DNA of 64,000 bases from Elephas maximus indicus (Eukaryota > Chordata > Mammalia > Proboscidea > Elephantidae), in the NCBI RefSeq assembly GCF_024166365.1, contig NC_064820.1:60303501-60367500 (forward strand). Direction: 5' to 3'. Position numbers and translations under genes: made by a program. Below the pieces are notes generated by a model. The model made no database searches, was not told the origin of the DNA, and worked only from the letters and a program-made list of their open reading frames with translations. Position 1 is the first letter of the stretch, and the number at the start of each line of letters is the position of its first letter. Below are positions 1 through 9,794 of this stretch, piece after piece.

Positions 1-467
1 TACTCTTCCTTCCTAGCTAGAGCGTGGGATGGCGTGTAACAGTGGATTCTGGGATCTTCTAGGGAAGAGTTCTCACCTTAATCAAAAGAAAACCCTGTGA
101 GGAGAAGCTCCATTTCTTCTGCCTTGAACATATCCATGAGAGAGCATGATGTTTAGATCTACAGCGGAGCCATCTTGTTCCCATAAAGGGGAAGCCAAGA
201 GCGTTGCCAAGGAACCACTCGGTCCCTTGACTTCATTGTGCGGTTAAGGTTGAGATAAGCAGTCTCAGAGCTAAGCCCTTCCAGGAGACCACCTGCTCTG
301 GCTTATCCTCCTACACTGAGGAGAATAGGCTGCACATTCTTCTGAAATTGTCCTTGATAACTGTAGAATGGGCCAGAAATTATACTTAACAAGATAACTA
401 CGGAACAGCCATAGCTGGTCTCAACTGGTTTTAGCAGGTTTTCTATGCCATCTTAATGCTTTAAGTG
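1..467. other. Unassigned sequence, possibly old LTR-like
   Basis: No gene seen. The stretch has a loose resemblance to decayed retroviral LTR or leader sequence (short purine-rich blocks around 100-200, CCATCTTG near 168), but I cannot place it in a family. It ends at the target-site duplication of the small AfroSINE that follows. Confidence 0.35.
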
Positions 468-478
468 CCCTATTAGCT

Positions 479-538
479 AAAAAACAACAACAACAACAAA
501 AAACCCATTGCCATCAAGTCGATTCCAACTCATAGCAA
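479..538 (-). repeat. AfroSINE, extremely 5'-truncated (60 bp)
   Basis: Only the last ~45 bases of AfroSINE are present, in reverse orientation, with a (CAA)n tail at 485-499. The insert is bracketed by a perfect 11-bp direct repeat, CCCTATTAGCT, at 468-478 and 539-549. That is a target-site duplication, so this is a complete short retrotransposition event and not a deletion remnant. Confidence 0.88.
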
Positions 539-554
539 CCCTATTAGCTCATTA

Positions 555-905
555 AGTGCAAACTACGTAGAAGCACCTCACCTCTGGGTGGAGACTTAAC
601 ATGCTAATGAAGAAAAATCGACCTCTTCCTCCATCCCAGGGGATTGAACCCTTGCCTAGAGAAAATGCATAGTCATTCCCAAGATCTGGGCACCTGTGGG
701 AAAGTCAATCCTGAATATTCATGATAAATTTGTATTTCCTTGTGAGCTCTTGGTAAAAGCCCACCTCCCCAAGCTGCCTGCAAGCAGTCTTGGAGGCAGC
801 AACCCCGACTGCTCCCTTCCTTGTACAACGAAATAAAAGTGCCTTTCTACTCTCCCACCTTGACCTCTTGTTTATCGGCTGTAACAAGTCACATCAAGCA
901 ATACC
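555..905 (+). repeat. Solo LTR of an endogenous retrovirus (family not named)
   Basis: The stretch has the layout of a retroviral LTR. There is a degraded TATA-like GGTAAAAGCCC near 752, a pyrimidine-rich R region, and an AATAAA polyadenylation signal at about 832-837 followed by a T/C/G-rich U5-like stretch to about 905. No gag/pol sequence adjoins it, so it is a solo or truncated LTR. A 73-codon ORF over it has no known relative and I treat it as chance. Confidence 0.55.
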
Positions 906-982
906 TGGGGTTTCCACCTGGCAACAAGGTTATCTAACCTGGAATTTCTTGACACGTGAGATAATGAACGCCTGTTGTTTAA

Positions 983-1179
983 ACCAGGAGCCCTGGTGGC
1001 ACAGTGGTTAAGTGCTTGTTGCTAACAGGAAGGTCAGTGGTTCAAACCTACCAGCCGCTCTGAGATAGATGTGACAGAAGCATCCTTAAAGATTTACAGC
1101 CTGAGAAACCAGATAGGGAAGTTCTACTCTGTCTTATCAGGTCGCTATGAATCAGAATTGACTGGACGGCAATAGGTTA
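983..1179 (+). repeat. AfroSINE, long subtype
   Basis: Starts with the canonical head (GGAGCCCTGGTGGCACAGTG) carrying the tRNA A box and a B box (GGTTCAAACC). It contains the extra 'AAAGATTTACAGCC' block of the longer subtype and ends in the shared GTCGCTATGAATCAG 3' motif. Direct repeats TTGTTTAA at 975-982 and 1180-1187 are the likely target-site duplication. Confidence 0.9.
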
Positions 1180-1192
1180 TTGTTTAAGCAAG

Positions 1193-1382
1193 CTAATTGA
1201 TTCCGACTCATGGTGACCCCATGTGTGTCAGAGGGGAACTGTGCTCCACAGTGTTTTCAATGGCTGATTTTTCAGACGTAGATCACCAGGCCTTTCTTCC
1301 AAGGCACCTCTGGGTGGACTCAAACCTCCAACCTTTATGTTAGTAGCTGAGTGTATTAACCTTTTGCACAGCATAGGGACTC
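1193..1382 (-). repeat. AfroSINE, long subtype, inverted
   Basis: The 3' motif (GATTCCGACTCATGGTGACC) comes first, followed by the reverse complement of the body and head, ending near GGGACTCC. It lies tail-to-tail with the preceding copy, making an inverted AfroSINE pair about 15 bp apart. Confidence 0.88.
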
Positions 1383-3395
1383 CTCTTGTAATTGGGTATT
1401 CTATTACTTACCAGCTGAAAGCATTCTACATTATATAGTCCTTCAAGTCCAGAATACTGGGGAGAACCCTCTGGTCTTCGATCTTCACTGGTTACCATTG
1501 ATATTGTCTGAGCTCCCACGGTCCTTTTTACCAAGGTAGCTTCTTGGTAGCTCGTTTCTGTGTCAAAAGTGGATAAGGATGGGGTGGAGGGGACTCTGCT
1601 GAAGACTGCTGCTCTGAAGCCTAGTGCTCAGTGTTTCACAAAGCCACCACCCTGACACTGTCCTTGGCTGCTTCTAGATCCTGCCGGAAAGCTTCAGAGC
1701 AGCACTAATGCTGTAATGGCCTTGCCTCCAAGACTGGCTCCACCAAAGCATGTTTTAACGGTATCAGACCCTTCCCAAGGTTTTTAGGCAATAGGCATTT
1801 CTGACTTGTAACTGGATCTTTCTTCCCAGTTCATTTGCTCAGAGGTGAGAAAATGGGTCCTGAGGCAATGGGTGGGCCAAGCCTTAAAATGACATCTGGA
1901 AGCTCGGGCCCAATGGTGTGGTTGAATAACTGCCACAGAACACTCCCTTTAGTCCTCAGGTTCCTCCACCCATCCTGCCCCATGCAGGATCTCACCGTCA
2001 CACATCTGTGATACTGATACATTCTCAACACTCCTATCCCAAGACATCGGGCCTCCAAGGACTCTCCTAATGACCAAGGACATTTCTTTTACCTGAATAA
2101 AGTGCCTGTTTACCTTGGAAAAACTAGCCAGAAAGTGGAGTGAAGGGAGATCAAAAGACCCGGAAGGGTGACTCATAGGGTGAAGATTCTGTCCTCTCCA
2201 GAAATTTTCCATGGCACGGCCTTGTTGTCCATCGCACAAGGCATTTCTGGTTCTTCAAAATGGTATTTTTAGAAGCAGGGTTGTCACAAATCAATAAGCA
2301 TAATGTTCACCTGAAGACCATTTTATTTTTTTAAGCATATTTCTGAAGACTACTTCCTTTGTTTCTAATTTCTCAGGCCTGAGGTGGGGCCTAGAGATAG
2401 CCATCGATATTCAGCCATCTCAGGTGATCCTGATGTGGGTAGTTCATGGGATACACCCTTCTGAACTTGGAGCCAGGCATTTCATTTCATCATAAGCAGC
2501 CTCCACCTTCTTCCCGTTGTCAGTAGCTTTTTTGTTGTTGTTTAAATCAGACTTAAAATAGCTTGGCCAGAGGTTTTGCAAAATAGTCAGCAAAAGTACT
2601 TAGTGTTTGTTGATCCCAGAACGTGAAGCATTAAACGAAGGTTCGAAAATGAATCTAAAATTACTTCTGAGAGGAGATTTTCTAAAGGTATTGCATACTG
2701 TGTGGGAGCTCAGCAGGGCTCGTGTTTGCTAGAACATGTGTTTTTGCAGCTTTGTAAACCCTGTGCAGTTTTACTTCTCCCATCATTGGAGGGAATGTCC
2801 CAGGGGAGCTCCTCTCTGCAAATTAATAGGTTGCCTTCTCTGGCCCGAATAAAGTCCCTTCCCAGGGAAAACCTCTCTGCAATTCGTTACAGACCAGGAT
2901 CTGGTTAAAAGGTCCCAGCCTGGCAAGCACCTCCCAGTAAACAGAAGGGGTCACATGATTTATCGGGTGCTGAGTGTTTGCTGGAAGGCATGTGGTGCAA
3001 GGTTACTGTCCAGTCAAAGGGAGAGAAGAGAAAAAAAACACAACAAAAAAGTCCCATTTATTGTGTTTGGAAAGGAAAATCCCTTCCTGTGTGTGCACTC
3101 CCCAGGAGGTACTTGCTGACCAGAGCCTGCAGGCAAAGATTGATACTGGTGTTTCATGTGGCAGGCTGCCCTGGAGGAGGCTTTTGGCAACTCTCTGACC
3201 ATCTGTGTGGCAGGCAGCTCCTTCCTGGAAGAAGTTTCTTTCCAAATGTTTCCTGAGAGTTTTCTCAGATATTCCTGTTTAACAGGGGGTTTCCCTTGAC
3301 CAGGTCCATTTTTTTCTTCTGGTGACCTGAAAAACATTTACTTAATATTTGAAGATAAACCTCCCACCTCACAAAAGAACCCATTTTCCCAAGAC
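1383..3395. other. No recognised feature
   Basis: About 2 kb without a repeat I can name and without a convincing gene. Small overlapping ORFs on both strands (up to 107 codons near 3014-3337) have no recognisable domains and overlap one another, as expected by chance. A polyadenylation-like AATAAAG lies at about 2849, but without an LTR-like frame. Confidence 0.5.
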
Positions 3396-3412
3396 TTTTT
3401 TTTTTTTTTTTT
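3396..3412. repeat. Poly-T tract
   Basis: An uninterrupted T run followed by a G-rich stretch. It could be the inverted tail of a lost retroelement, but no body is recognisable next to it. Confidence 0.7.
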
Positions 3413-3514
3413 GCCGGGGTAGGGGGGAGACATGGAGGGACAAGCTTGAAAATTAAGAAATGGCAATGTAGTGGGCTGCTCAGGGCTCTTCTGGGGCTGA
3501 TGATACCAGTTATC

Positions 3515-3768
3515 CAGCTGCTTTGTTATCTGCTGTGGAGTTGGCCGTTGTGACCCACAGGGCTTTCATCAGCTGGTTTTCAGAAGTAGATTGCCAGGCC
3601 TTTCTTCTTAGTCTGTCTTAGTCTGGGAGTGCCACTGAAACCTGTTCAGCATCATAGCAACACAAGCCTCTACCGACAATGGGTGGTAGCTGCACTTGAG
3701 GGGCGTTGGCCAGCCTGATATGAAAGGCAAGACTTCTACCACTGAATCACCAATGCCTCCCTGAGCTG
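3515..3768 (-). repeat. Long SINE with tRNA-Gly-like head, inverted
   Basis: Shares the AfroSINE middle (CAGAAGTAGATTGCCAGGCC) but continues into a longer body (TTCAGCATCATAGCAACA). It ends in a different head, whose reverse complement reads like a tRNA-Gly D arm (GGTGATTCAGTGGTAGAAG). It is the same family as the copy at 9.35-9.69 kb and lacks the standard AfroSINE GGAAACCCTGG head. Confidence 0.78.
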
Positions 3769-4119
3769 CTTTGTCCACTACCATATTTTCTGGCATTCGG
3801 AATGCTTAATATCCACCCTCAGGGGCAAGGACAGCCACAGTTGATAAATTCGAATACGACACTCATGGCTTTCCTACTGTGGAATTGAAATTGCCTTATC
3901 ACCAAAATAACTTCTATGAATCAATAAGAAAAAGACTAATGGCTTAATTTTAAAATGGGCAAAAAAGTATATATTCATAGAAAAAGAAATGTAAACGTCT
4001 TTTAAATACATAAAACACATGAAAAGATGTTAACTTGGATTCTATTTTCAAATTTTCTCGGTCTTATACTCTTTCAGTTCCAAGCTACACCACCAAGGAA
4101 ATTTTAAGACTAAGATTAT

Positions 4120-4470
4120 TCCAAAATGAGACGGGGGAACTCCAGAAGTCGACTGGGCAGAGCTAAGCCGCCGCTTGGCCTCCCTCAGGGCCTCAGCACG
4201 ACTGTGCGGAGCGGATGAGCTCGGCATCATTACAGGAGCGGTCCACCGATGCCGACGGACCACCCCAGAACATGCCCTGCACACGCCCTGAAGAAGAGGC
4301 CACCCCTACTCTGGTTCCTCCCTGTGTATGAACCCCCATGCCTGTCCGAGGAGGAGACATCTTGGTGAGGCACCTCATGGTGTGCCTCTTTGCTTGGCCA
4401 AGCAAATGAAGTTTTTCTTCTTTTACTTTTGCCCAACTCATGCTTCAGTGTGTCGCCCAGTGACACATGG
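4120..4470 (+). repeat. CpG-rich patch, probably an ERV LTR
   Basis: Markedly richer in CpG than its surroundings between 4125 and 4275. The 3' half (CCCATGCCTGTCCGAGGAGG, then CTCTTTGCTTGGCCAAGCAA followed by a degraded AATAAA-like ATGAAG) looks like the R/U5 part of an endogenous retrovirus LTR. Limits and family are uncertain. Overlapping minus-strand ORFs of 78-84 codons are likely shadows. Confidence 0.4.
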
Positions 4471-4837
4471 AAATCCAGTAACAAAAGGAGATGGTTAAAA
4501 AAAAAAAAAGGGTAATTTCACTCATAGTAAGAGAAAAGCAAATTAAAACAATGTGAACTAAAAGGCAGTATCAGGGGGCTTCTGAGTTGTAGAACCTGTT
4601 CTGTTCTTTGAACTGCGTGTTTTTACACAGTGTGTTTAGTTTGTGAAGATTCATTAAGCTGTACACGAAAGATAAATATAATTTTTAATATATATGATAT
4701 ATAATTTATTTGAATTAAAAACAAAACTTTAAACTTAATTGGGATTTCATTTTTTACCTGATAGAGTGGCAAAGATAAAAATGATAAGACACTGTGTTGG
4801 CAATAATGTATAGAAATAGACAATTTGTCTATAATTG

Positions 4838-4970
4838 TCAGTTGCTGTCAAGTCGATTGTGACTCCTGGTGACCGTACGTGTGTCAGAGTAGAACTGTGC
4901 TCTGTAGAGTTTTTAGTGGCTGATTTTTCAGGAGTAGATCACCTTACCTTTCTTCCAAGGTGCATCTGAG
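4838..4970 (-). repeat. AfroSINE, head missing, inverted
   Basis: Begins with TTGCTGTCAAGTCGATTGTG and runs through the body motif CAAGGTGCATCTGAGTG, then stops before the tRNA head. Confidence 0.85.
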
Positions 4971-4983
4971 TGTATATTACTAA

Positions 4984-5182
4984 TACCCACTGCTGGCGAG
5001 TCGATTCTGACTCATAGCAACCTTATGAAACAGAGTAGGACTGCCCCGCAGAGTTTCTAAGGCTCTAAATCTCTCCGGAAGCAGACTGCCACATCTTTCT
5101 CCCACAGAGCAGCTGGTGGGTTCCAACTGCCAACCTTTCAGTTAGCAGTCGAGGGCTTAACCAATGTGCCACCAGGGCTCTG
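4984..5182 (-). repeat. AfroSINE, inverted
   Basis: Nearly complete: 3' motif GAGTCGATTCTGACTCATAG, the subtype-specific block GGAAGCAGACTGCCACATCT, then TTAGCAGTCGAGGGCTTAAC and the head ending CACCAGGGCTC. Its body block (CACATCTTTCTCCCAC) is shared with the copy at 30.1 kb and differs from most copies here. Confidence 0.9.
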
Positions 5183-5497
5183 TATATTATTAAAAGGAGT
5201 ATAAAATGATACAGTTTCTATGGAGGACAAATAGGCAATCTCTAACAAATACACAAATGCACATACTTTTTGACATGGTGATTGGGTGATTGCATTTCTA
5301 AAATAGAAGTTTATTCAAGTTAAGTAATTATTCATCTTTGTGTTAATCAAGAAACTTTTTTTCTACTAGAACTTTCTGCATAGTGAAGACAGAAAATCAT
5401 TGAATAATTCTTTTCCTAGAACTACCTAGGTTATAGAGCTGGCTAAGAACTTACTGATGATCTTAACCCAAATTCTTCATTTTATGGGGAAGTTAAC

Positions 5498-5692
5498 TCA
5501 GGGTCCCTGGGTTACACAAATGTTTTGTGCTTGGTTGCTAACTAAAAGGTTGACAGTTCGAATCCAACCAGAAGTGCTGCGGAAGAAAAGCCTGGCAATC
5601 TACGTCTGTAAGAGTACAGCCATTGAAGATCCTATAAGAGTACAGTTCTACTCATGAAAACTGCTACTCGTGGGATTGCCATGAGTCATGTT
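5498..5692 (+). repeat. AfroSINE, divergent
   Basis: Head GGGTCCCTGGGTTACACAAA, B box GTTCGAATCC, and body GCCTGGCAATCTACGTCTGT are recognisable. It carries an internal repeat of the ATAAGAGTACAG block and ends in TGCCATGAGTC. Confidence 0.82.
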
Positions 5693-5697
5693 ATGGA

Positions 5698-6335
5698 TTG
5701 AATTGTATGTGTCGACTTGGCTAGGCCATGATTCCCAGTATTGTGTGCTTGTCCTCTATTTTGTTATCTGATGGAATTTTCCTATGTGTTAAAAATCCTA
5801 ACCTCTATGATGTTAAGTGCTATGGCTGCTAACCAAAGAGTCGGCAGCTCGAGTCTGCCAGGTGCTCCTTGGAAACTCCATGGGGCAGCTCTACTCTATC
5901 CTGTAGGGTTGCTATGAGTCAGAATCGACTCGATGGCACTGGGTTTGGGTTTTATGATGTTAAGGAGACAGGATTAGAGGCAGTTATGTTAATGAGGCAG
6001 GATACTATCTATAGGATTAGGTTGTATCTTGAGCAGGAGCAGAGAGACAGGGGAACCTCATTACCACCAAGAAAGAAGTGGCAGAAGCAGAGCGCATCCT
6101 TTGGACCCAGGGCCCCCATGCTGAGAAGCTCCTAGACCAGAGGAAGATTGATGACAAGGACCTTCCCCTAGAGCAGACAGAGAGAAAGCCTTCCCCTGGA
6201 TCTGGCACTCTGAATTCAGACTTCTAGCTTCCTAAACCGTGAGAGAATAAATTTCTGTTTGTTAAAGTCATCCACTTGTGGTATTTCTGTTATAACAGTG
6301 CCAGATAACTAAGACAAGTCAAAATCAACTTGTCA
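5698..6335 (+). repeat. MaLR-type LTR, split by an AfroSINE
   Basis: Starts TGTTATGGATTGAATTGT and ends TAACAGTGCCAGATAACTAAGACA, the typical ends of MST/MLT1-class (ERVL-MaLR) LTRs, with an AATAAA signal at about 6247-6252 (GAGAATAAATTTCTG). An AfroSINE occupies 5818-5952. The subfamily was not determined, and it may be an afrotherian-specific relative. Confidence 0.72.
5818..5952 (+). repeat. AfroSINE inserted into LTR, 5'-truncated
   Basis: Lacks the first ~25 bases of the head and starts at TGCTATGGCTGC. It is flanked by a perfect 12-bp duplication TATGATGTTAAG (5806-5817 and 5953-5964). The target's GTTAAG equals the SINE sequence just upstream of the truncation point. Confidence 0.92.
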
Positions 6336-7289
6336 GCAAGGAGTTTAAACTCAAGCCTAAAGCAGAAAGCCAGGGCAGGCCCAGTCCAACACTCTCACAA
6401 CTATACAAGAGTGTTTCTTACACATGCAGCATTGTTACATCCCTGGTTAGAACTCCCTCTCCAGGTTAAAGACCTTTACCCCCTAGAGACCTTTCCTTTA
6501 TTTTCTGTTCATTATCATTTACTAGGTAGCAGTACTCTACAGCTGTCTCACTAGCTTTTAGTATACTGTGGCTACTATATCATTTTCTGTTATTCCCACT
6601 TGCTTCCTGAATAGGCTCTTGTTTTCTTATTTCTGTGTAGTCTGTTTATTCTCCCTCCCATTGTACTATCTGGTGCTGCTAGCTAATGAGCTTCATCCTG
6701 TTTTTGACAGACCAGTACCTAATTTGACAGGGTAAAATTGATCAATGAAATAAACACATGTGAAACATCTCTAAGTACAAACCCACTACAGGGAAAGATT
6801 TGCATACTGACCGTTTCCTTGCAGATAATAAATAACTTGGAAGTCAGCTTTAACAGCCAGACAAATTCTGAATGGAGAGCTCTGTTTGAATATTTTGTTC
6901 CATAAATAGAAACAAACTGCAGACATCCTGCCTGTTGACTTGACTTTTGTCATTTGAAGCTTTCAGATGTATGTTTCATTTCTGTTCTTGATTTCTCTCT
7001 TCTCTTCTTCTGCAAGTGGAATGATAGCTATAGCTGGAGAGCCCCCACAGCACAGCTAGGGCTGGAGTGATCCCTCCTCACTTACTGTGAGACCCTCTAT
7101 TAACCCCTTGGAATCTCATTGCCTGGTGAGCCTTTCACTTAAATCATTCACATACTCGTGGATTTGGTAACTTGACTCTAAAATAAGACATTGCATTCAA
7201 CCAAATGGATATTCCCTGCTAATCAGGGGAGGGATTTAGGTGATTCAGGTATCTGAAATTGCATTTTTAAGTTTTGTTTCAAGGACTCA
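6336..7289. other. No recognised feature
   Basis: About 950 bp with no repeat family or gene that I can support. It ends in the poly-A run (7293-7309) that forms the tail of the next inverted AfroSINE. Confidence 0.5.
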
Positions 7290-7503
7290 TCCAAAAAAAA
7301 AAAAAAAAGCATTGTCGTAGACTTGATTCCAACTCATGACACCCCATGTGTTACAGAGAACTGCTCCATAGGGTTTTCTTGGCTACAGTCTTTACAAAAG
7401 CAGATTGCCAGGCCTTTCTTCTGAGGAGCCAGTGGGTGGGTTCAAACCACCAACCTTTAGGCTAGCAGCTGGTGGCAAACTGCTTGTGCCACCCAAACAC
7501 CCC
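7290..7503 (-). repeat. AfroSINE, inverted, A-rich tail
   Basis: Starts with an A-run, then GACTTGATTCCAACTCATGA, the body block GCAGATTGCCAGGCCTTTCT, and the head in reverse complement. Confidence 0.88.
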
Positions 7504-7615
7504 ACAGACTCACAGACTTTCGGAAACAAGAAGACTTTAGAAATGGTTTAGACTTGGAGCTGATAACCTGGGGCCCCTAGAAGTCTCTAAGGTCCATGAT
7601 GGATTCAGGGTTTGT

Positions 7616-7905
7616 ATAAGTCAGGATGGGCTGGATGATTGCGGTGATATAAGCAACCCCCAAAATCTCCATGATTTAAAGCAACAAAGGCTTATTTTTC
7701 GCTTATGCCACAGATCATCATTCAAGGTTGGCTGGGGGCTTTGTTCCCGCACCGTTGTCATCTTCACTCCTGGACTAGGCTGATGGAGAAACCACCATCT
7801 GAAATACTGCTGGCCTCAGTGCAGAGGGGAAAGAAAGCTGCTGTTTATTCTTCAGCCCGGAAGTGATACACAGAACTTCTGCTTGCATTCCTTCGGCCAA
7901 TGCCA
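7616..7905. repeat. Ancient mammalian interspersed repeat, family not named
   Basis: The stretch AAGCAACCCCCAAAATCTCC followed by AAAGCAACAAAGGCTTATTT and GGCTGGGGGCTTTGTTCC matches a common ancient mammalian repeat that I recognise by pattern but cannot name safely. It is heavily diverged. Confidence 0.45.
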
Positions 7906-7982
7906 GCGTTCAACACGGTGAAGAAGTACAACCCTCCTGCATGGAGAGAAACTGCAGTGGAGAACTGTCTACCACAGGGTCC

Positions 7983-8141
7983 CAAACCCCTCTGCTGTCA
8001 AGTCGATTCCGACTCATAGCGACCCTATAGGACAGAGTATAACTACCCGATAGAGTTTCCAAGGAGCTCCTGGTGGATTCGAACTGCCGACCTCTTGGTA
8101 AGCAGCCGTAGCACTTAACCACTATGCCACCAGGGTTTCCA
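7983..8141 (-). repeat. AfroSINE, inverted, well preserved
   Basis: Close to the family consensus: GTCAAGTCGATTCCGACTCA at the 3' end, AGCTCCTGGTGGATTCGAAC in the middle, and CCACCAGGGTTTCC at the head. No convincing target-site duplication was seen. Confidence 0.93.
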
Positions 8142-8156
8142 AAGGGGACAGTGGGC

Positions 8157-8227
8157 TGCATGGGCTGGGAATCAAACCCAGCCCTCCTGCGTGGCAGGTG
8201 AGAATTCTACCACTGAACCACCCATGC
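8157..8227 (-). tRNA. tRNA-Gly(GCC)-like sequence, probably a pseudogene
   Basis: Read on the minus strand, this 71-nt segment has the layout of tRNA-Gly with anticodon GCC. The 7-bp acceptor stem pairs perfectly (GCATGGG with CCCATGC) and the A box is TGGTTCAGTGG. The anticodon loop is CTGCCAC and the T stem CTGGG/CCCAG is fully paired. The anticodon stem (CTCAC against GCAGG) has two mismatched pairs at the former G/C positions, which look like decayed CpG sites. The B box (GGTTTGATTCC) has one change from consensus. No CCA is encoded and only a 3-T run follows, so it is probably a retroposed or decayed copy. It could instead be the head of a truncated tRNA-Gly SINE like those at 3.5 and 9.4 kb. 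Confidence 0.6.
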
Positions 8228-9345
8228 GCTGCTTCATGAGCCCTTAAAATTACATGTAAACTATTATGAGAACAGGCATATGGGCCCATTTCTCTGGAGT
8301 GGTTCTTCAGGTTTCAGCCTTCCTAAAAGGGTCTTTGGCCACTCCCTCCACCAAGTTAAGATTCTAGTCCAAACTCCTCATTTTGTACAGGAAAGACTGG
8401 ACTCTCTGAATTCTAGGCCTTCTGCAATCAACTCTCACATAACTCTGCTATTTAAACAACTTGCCAAAATAACAGCTAACTGGGAGCACAACCAGCCCCT
8501 AGGACTGCATTACGCAGAGGCCATGCTTCCAGGCACAGCAAAAGGTCCAGCCTCTGCTTAACCAGCTCTCTGCATCCAAATTTTATTTAGAGAGGCAGAA
8601 AAGAGGTCATGAGAAGGGTCTTTGTTTCCTGGAGATTTCAAATCCCGAATGGCGGTTGGAAACTGGTAGAGGATCCTCCTTGGAAACTTTTGGAAAAATA
8701 ACTAGTTTGAAGATATTTCAATGCCAAGAAAAATGTGACCCCTTGTCCTTGTCCCCCACTGTTTGCCTTTCCCCTCAGCCCTCTTTCCTCTGGTCAGGTA
8801 ACCTGGGCTTCCATAGCATTCTTCCAGCTTCCTCATGTCTCAGTCGAACTTCCCGTTGGGGCCCAACAAAAGGCATTATCCTGGAAGAACTGGTTTTTCC
8901 ATCCCTTTTCATAACACCATTTCCTTTTCGGAACACCATGTGTTTTCCTTAATTCATTTCAACTCCCCATCCTGTCACCTCCCTACTATTCTTTACCCCC
9001 ATTTCCATCTCAGGCTGGAATATCACTTAGCTTGTCAACCAGCTTAGTAATGTTCTGTTTCAGCCTTTAAAACAAACAAAAATTTAGGAATCTACTCCTC
9101 TCATCTTCTAGGCCTAAAGACCCTCTCGGCTGACCCACCAATACTAGGATTGTATAAGAAAACTTGTCAATTAATCTGCATCCTAAATTCTCTTTTCTCT
9201 TCATTCTTACTTGATTAGCCATTCTCTCAGTATTTTCCCCAATTTTTTTTTTTTTTTTCCTTATGATGGATTTGTATCTGGCCATAGTGGAGGACTAGCA
9301 AACCAGGCATGGTATGAAAATTAGAAGTCAGTGAACATTGGGATT
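8228..9345. other. No recognised feature
   Basis: About 1.1 kb without a nameable repeat. ORFs of 93 and 98 codons (8280-8561, 8656-8952, plus strand) have no recognisable domain. A T-run lies at 9243-9258. Confidence 0.5.
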
Positions 9346-9688
9346 GTTGTTAGTTGCTGTTGAATTGGCCCCCAACTTATGACAACCCCATGCACAATGG
9401 AATGAAACACTGTCTAGTCCTGCATCATCCCCTGATCCATTATGGAATGGACCATTGTGATTCATATGATTTTCATGGCTGAGTTTTTGAAAGTAGATCT
9501 CCAGGCCTTTCTTCCTAGTCCATCTTAGTCTAGAAACTTGGCTGAAAGCTATTCAGCATCATAGCAGCATGACCATAACAACGCAAAAGGCTCCACTGGC
9601 AGATGAGTGGGTGGCATTAGTTGGGAAATGAACCTGGGTCTCCTACATGGAAGACAAGAATTCTACCACTGAACCACCATTGTCCCCA
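9346..9688 (-). repeat. Long SINE with tRNA-Gly-like head, inverted, near complete
   Basis: The 3' end (TTGTTGTTAGTTGCTGTTGA, then CCCATGCACAATGGAATGAA and CACTGTCTAGTCCTGC) is RTE-like and longer than in the standard AfroSINE. The middle shares the AGATCTCCAGGCCTTTCTTC block with AfroSINE. Reverse-complemented, the head reads CAATGGTGGTTCAGTGGTAG, like tRNA-Gly. It is the best copy of this family in the window. Confidence 0.82.
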
Positions 9689-9794
9689 ATGATTGGGATA
9701 CAAGGAAAATAAAACGTGAAACTGAGAATTATGTGAGAGCTGATTGCAGAAGACCTAGAATCCAGAGACTCCAGCCTTCATTTAAGTATCTGTC

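Noticed and set aside
7983-8160. Target-site duplication around the AfroSINE at 8.0 kb
   Set aside because: The candidate words (GGTCCCAAACC and GGTTTCCAAAGG) are not direct repeats when aligned to the junctions.
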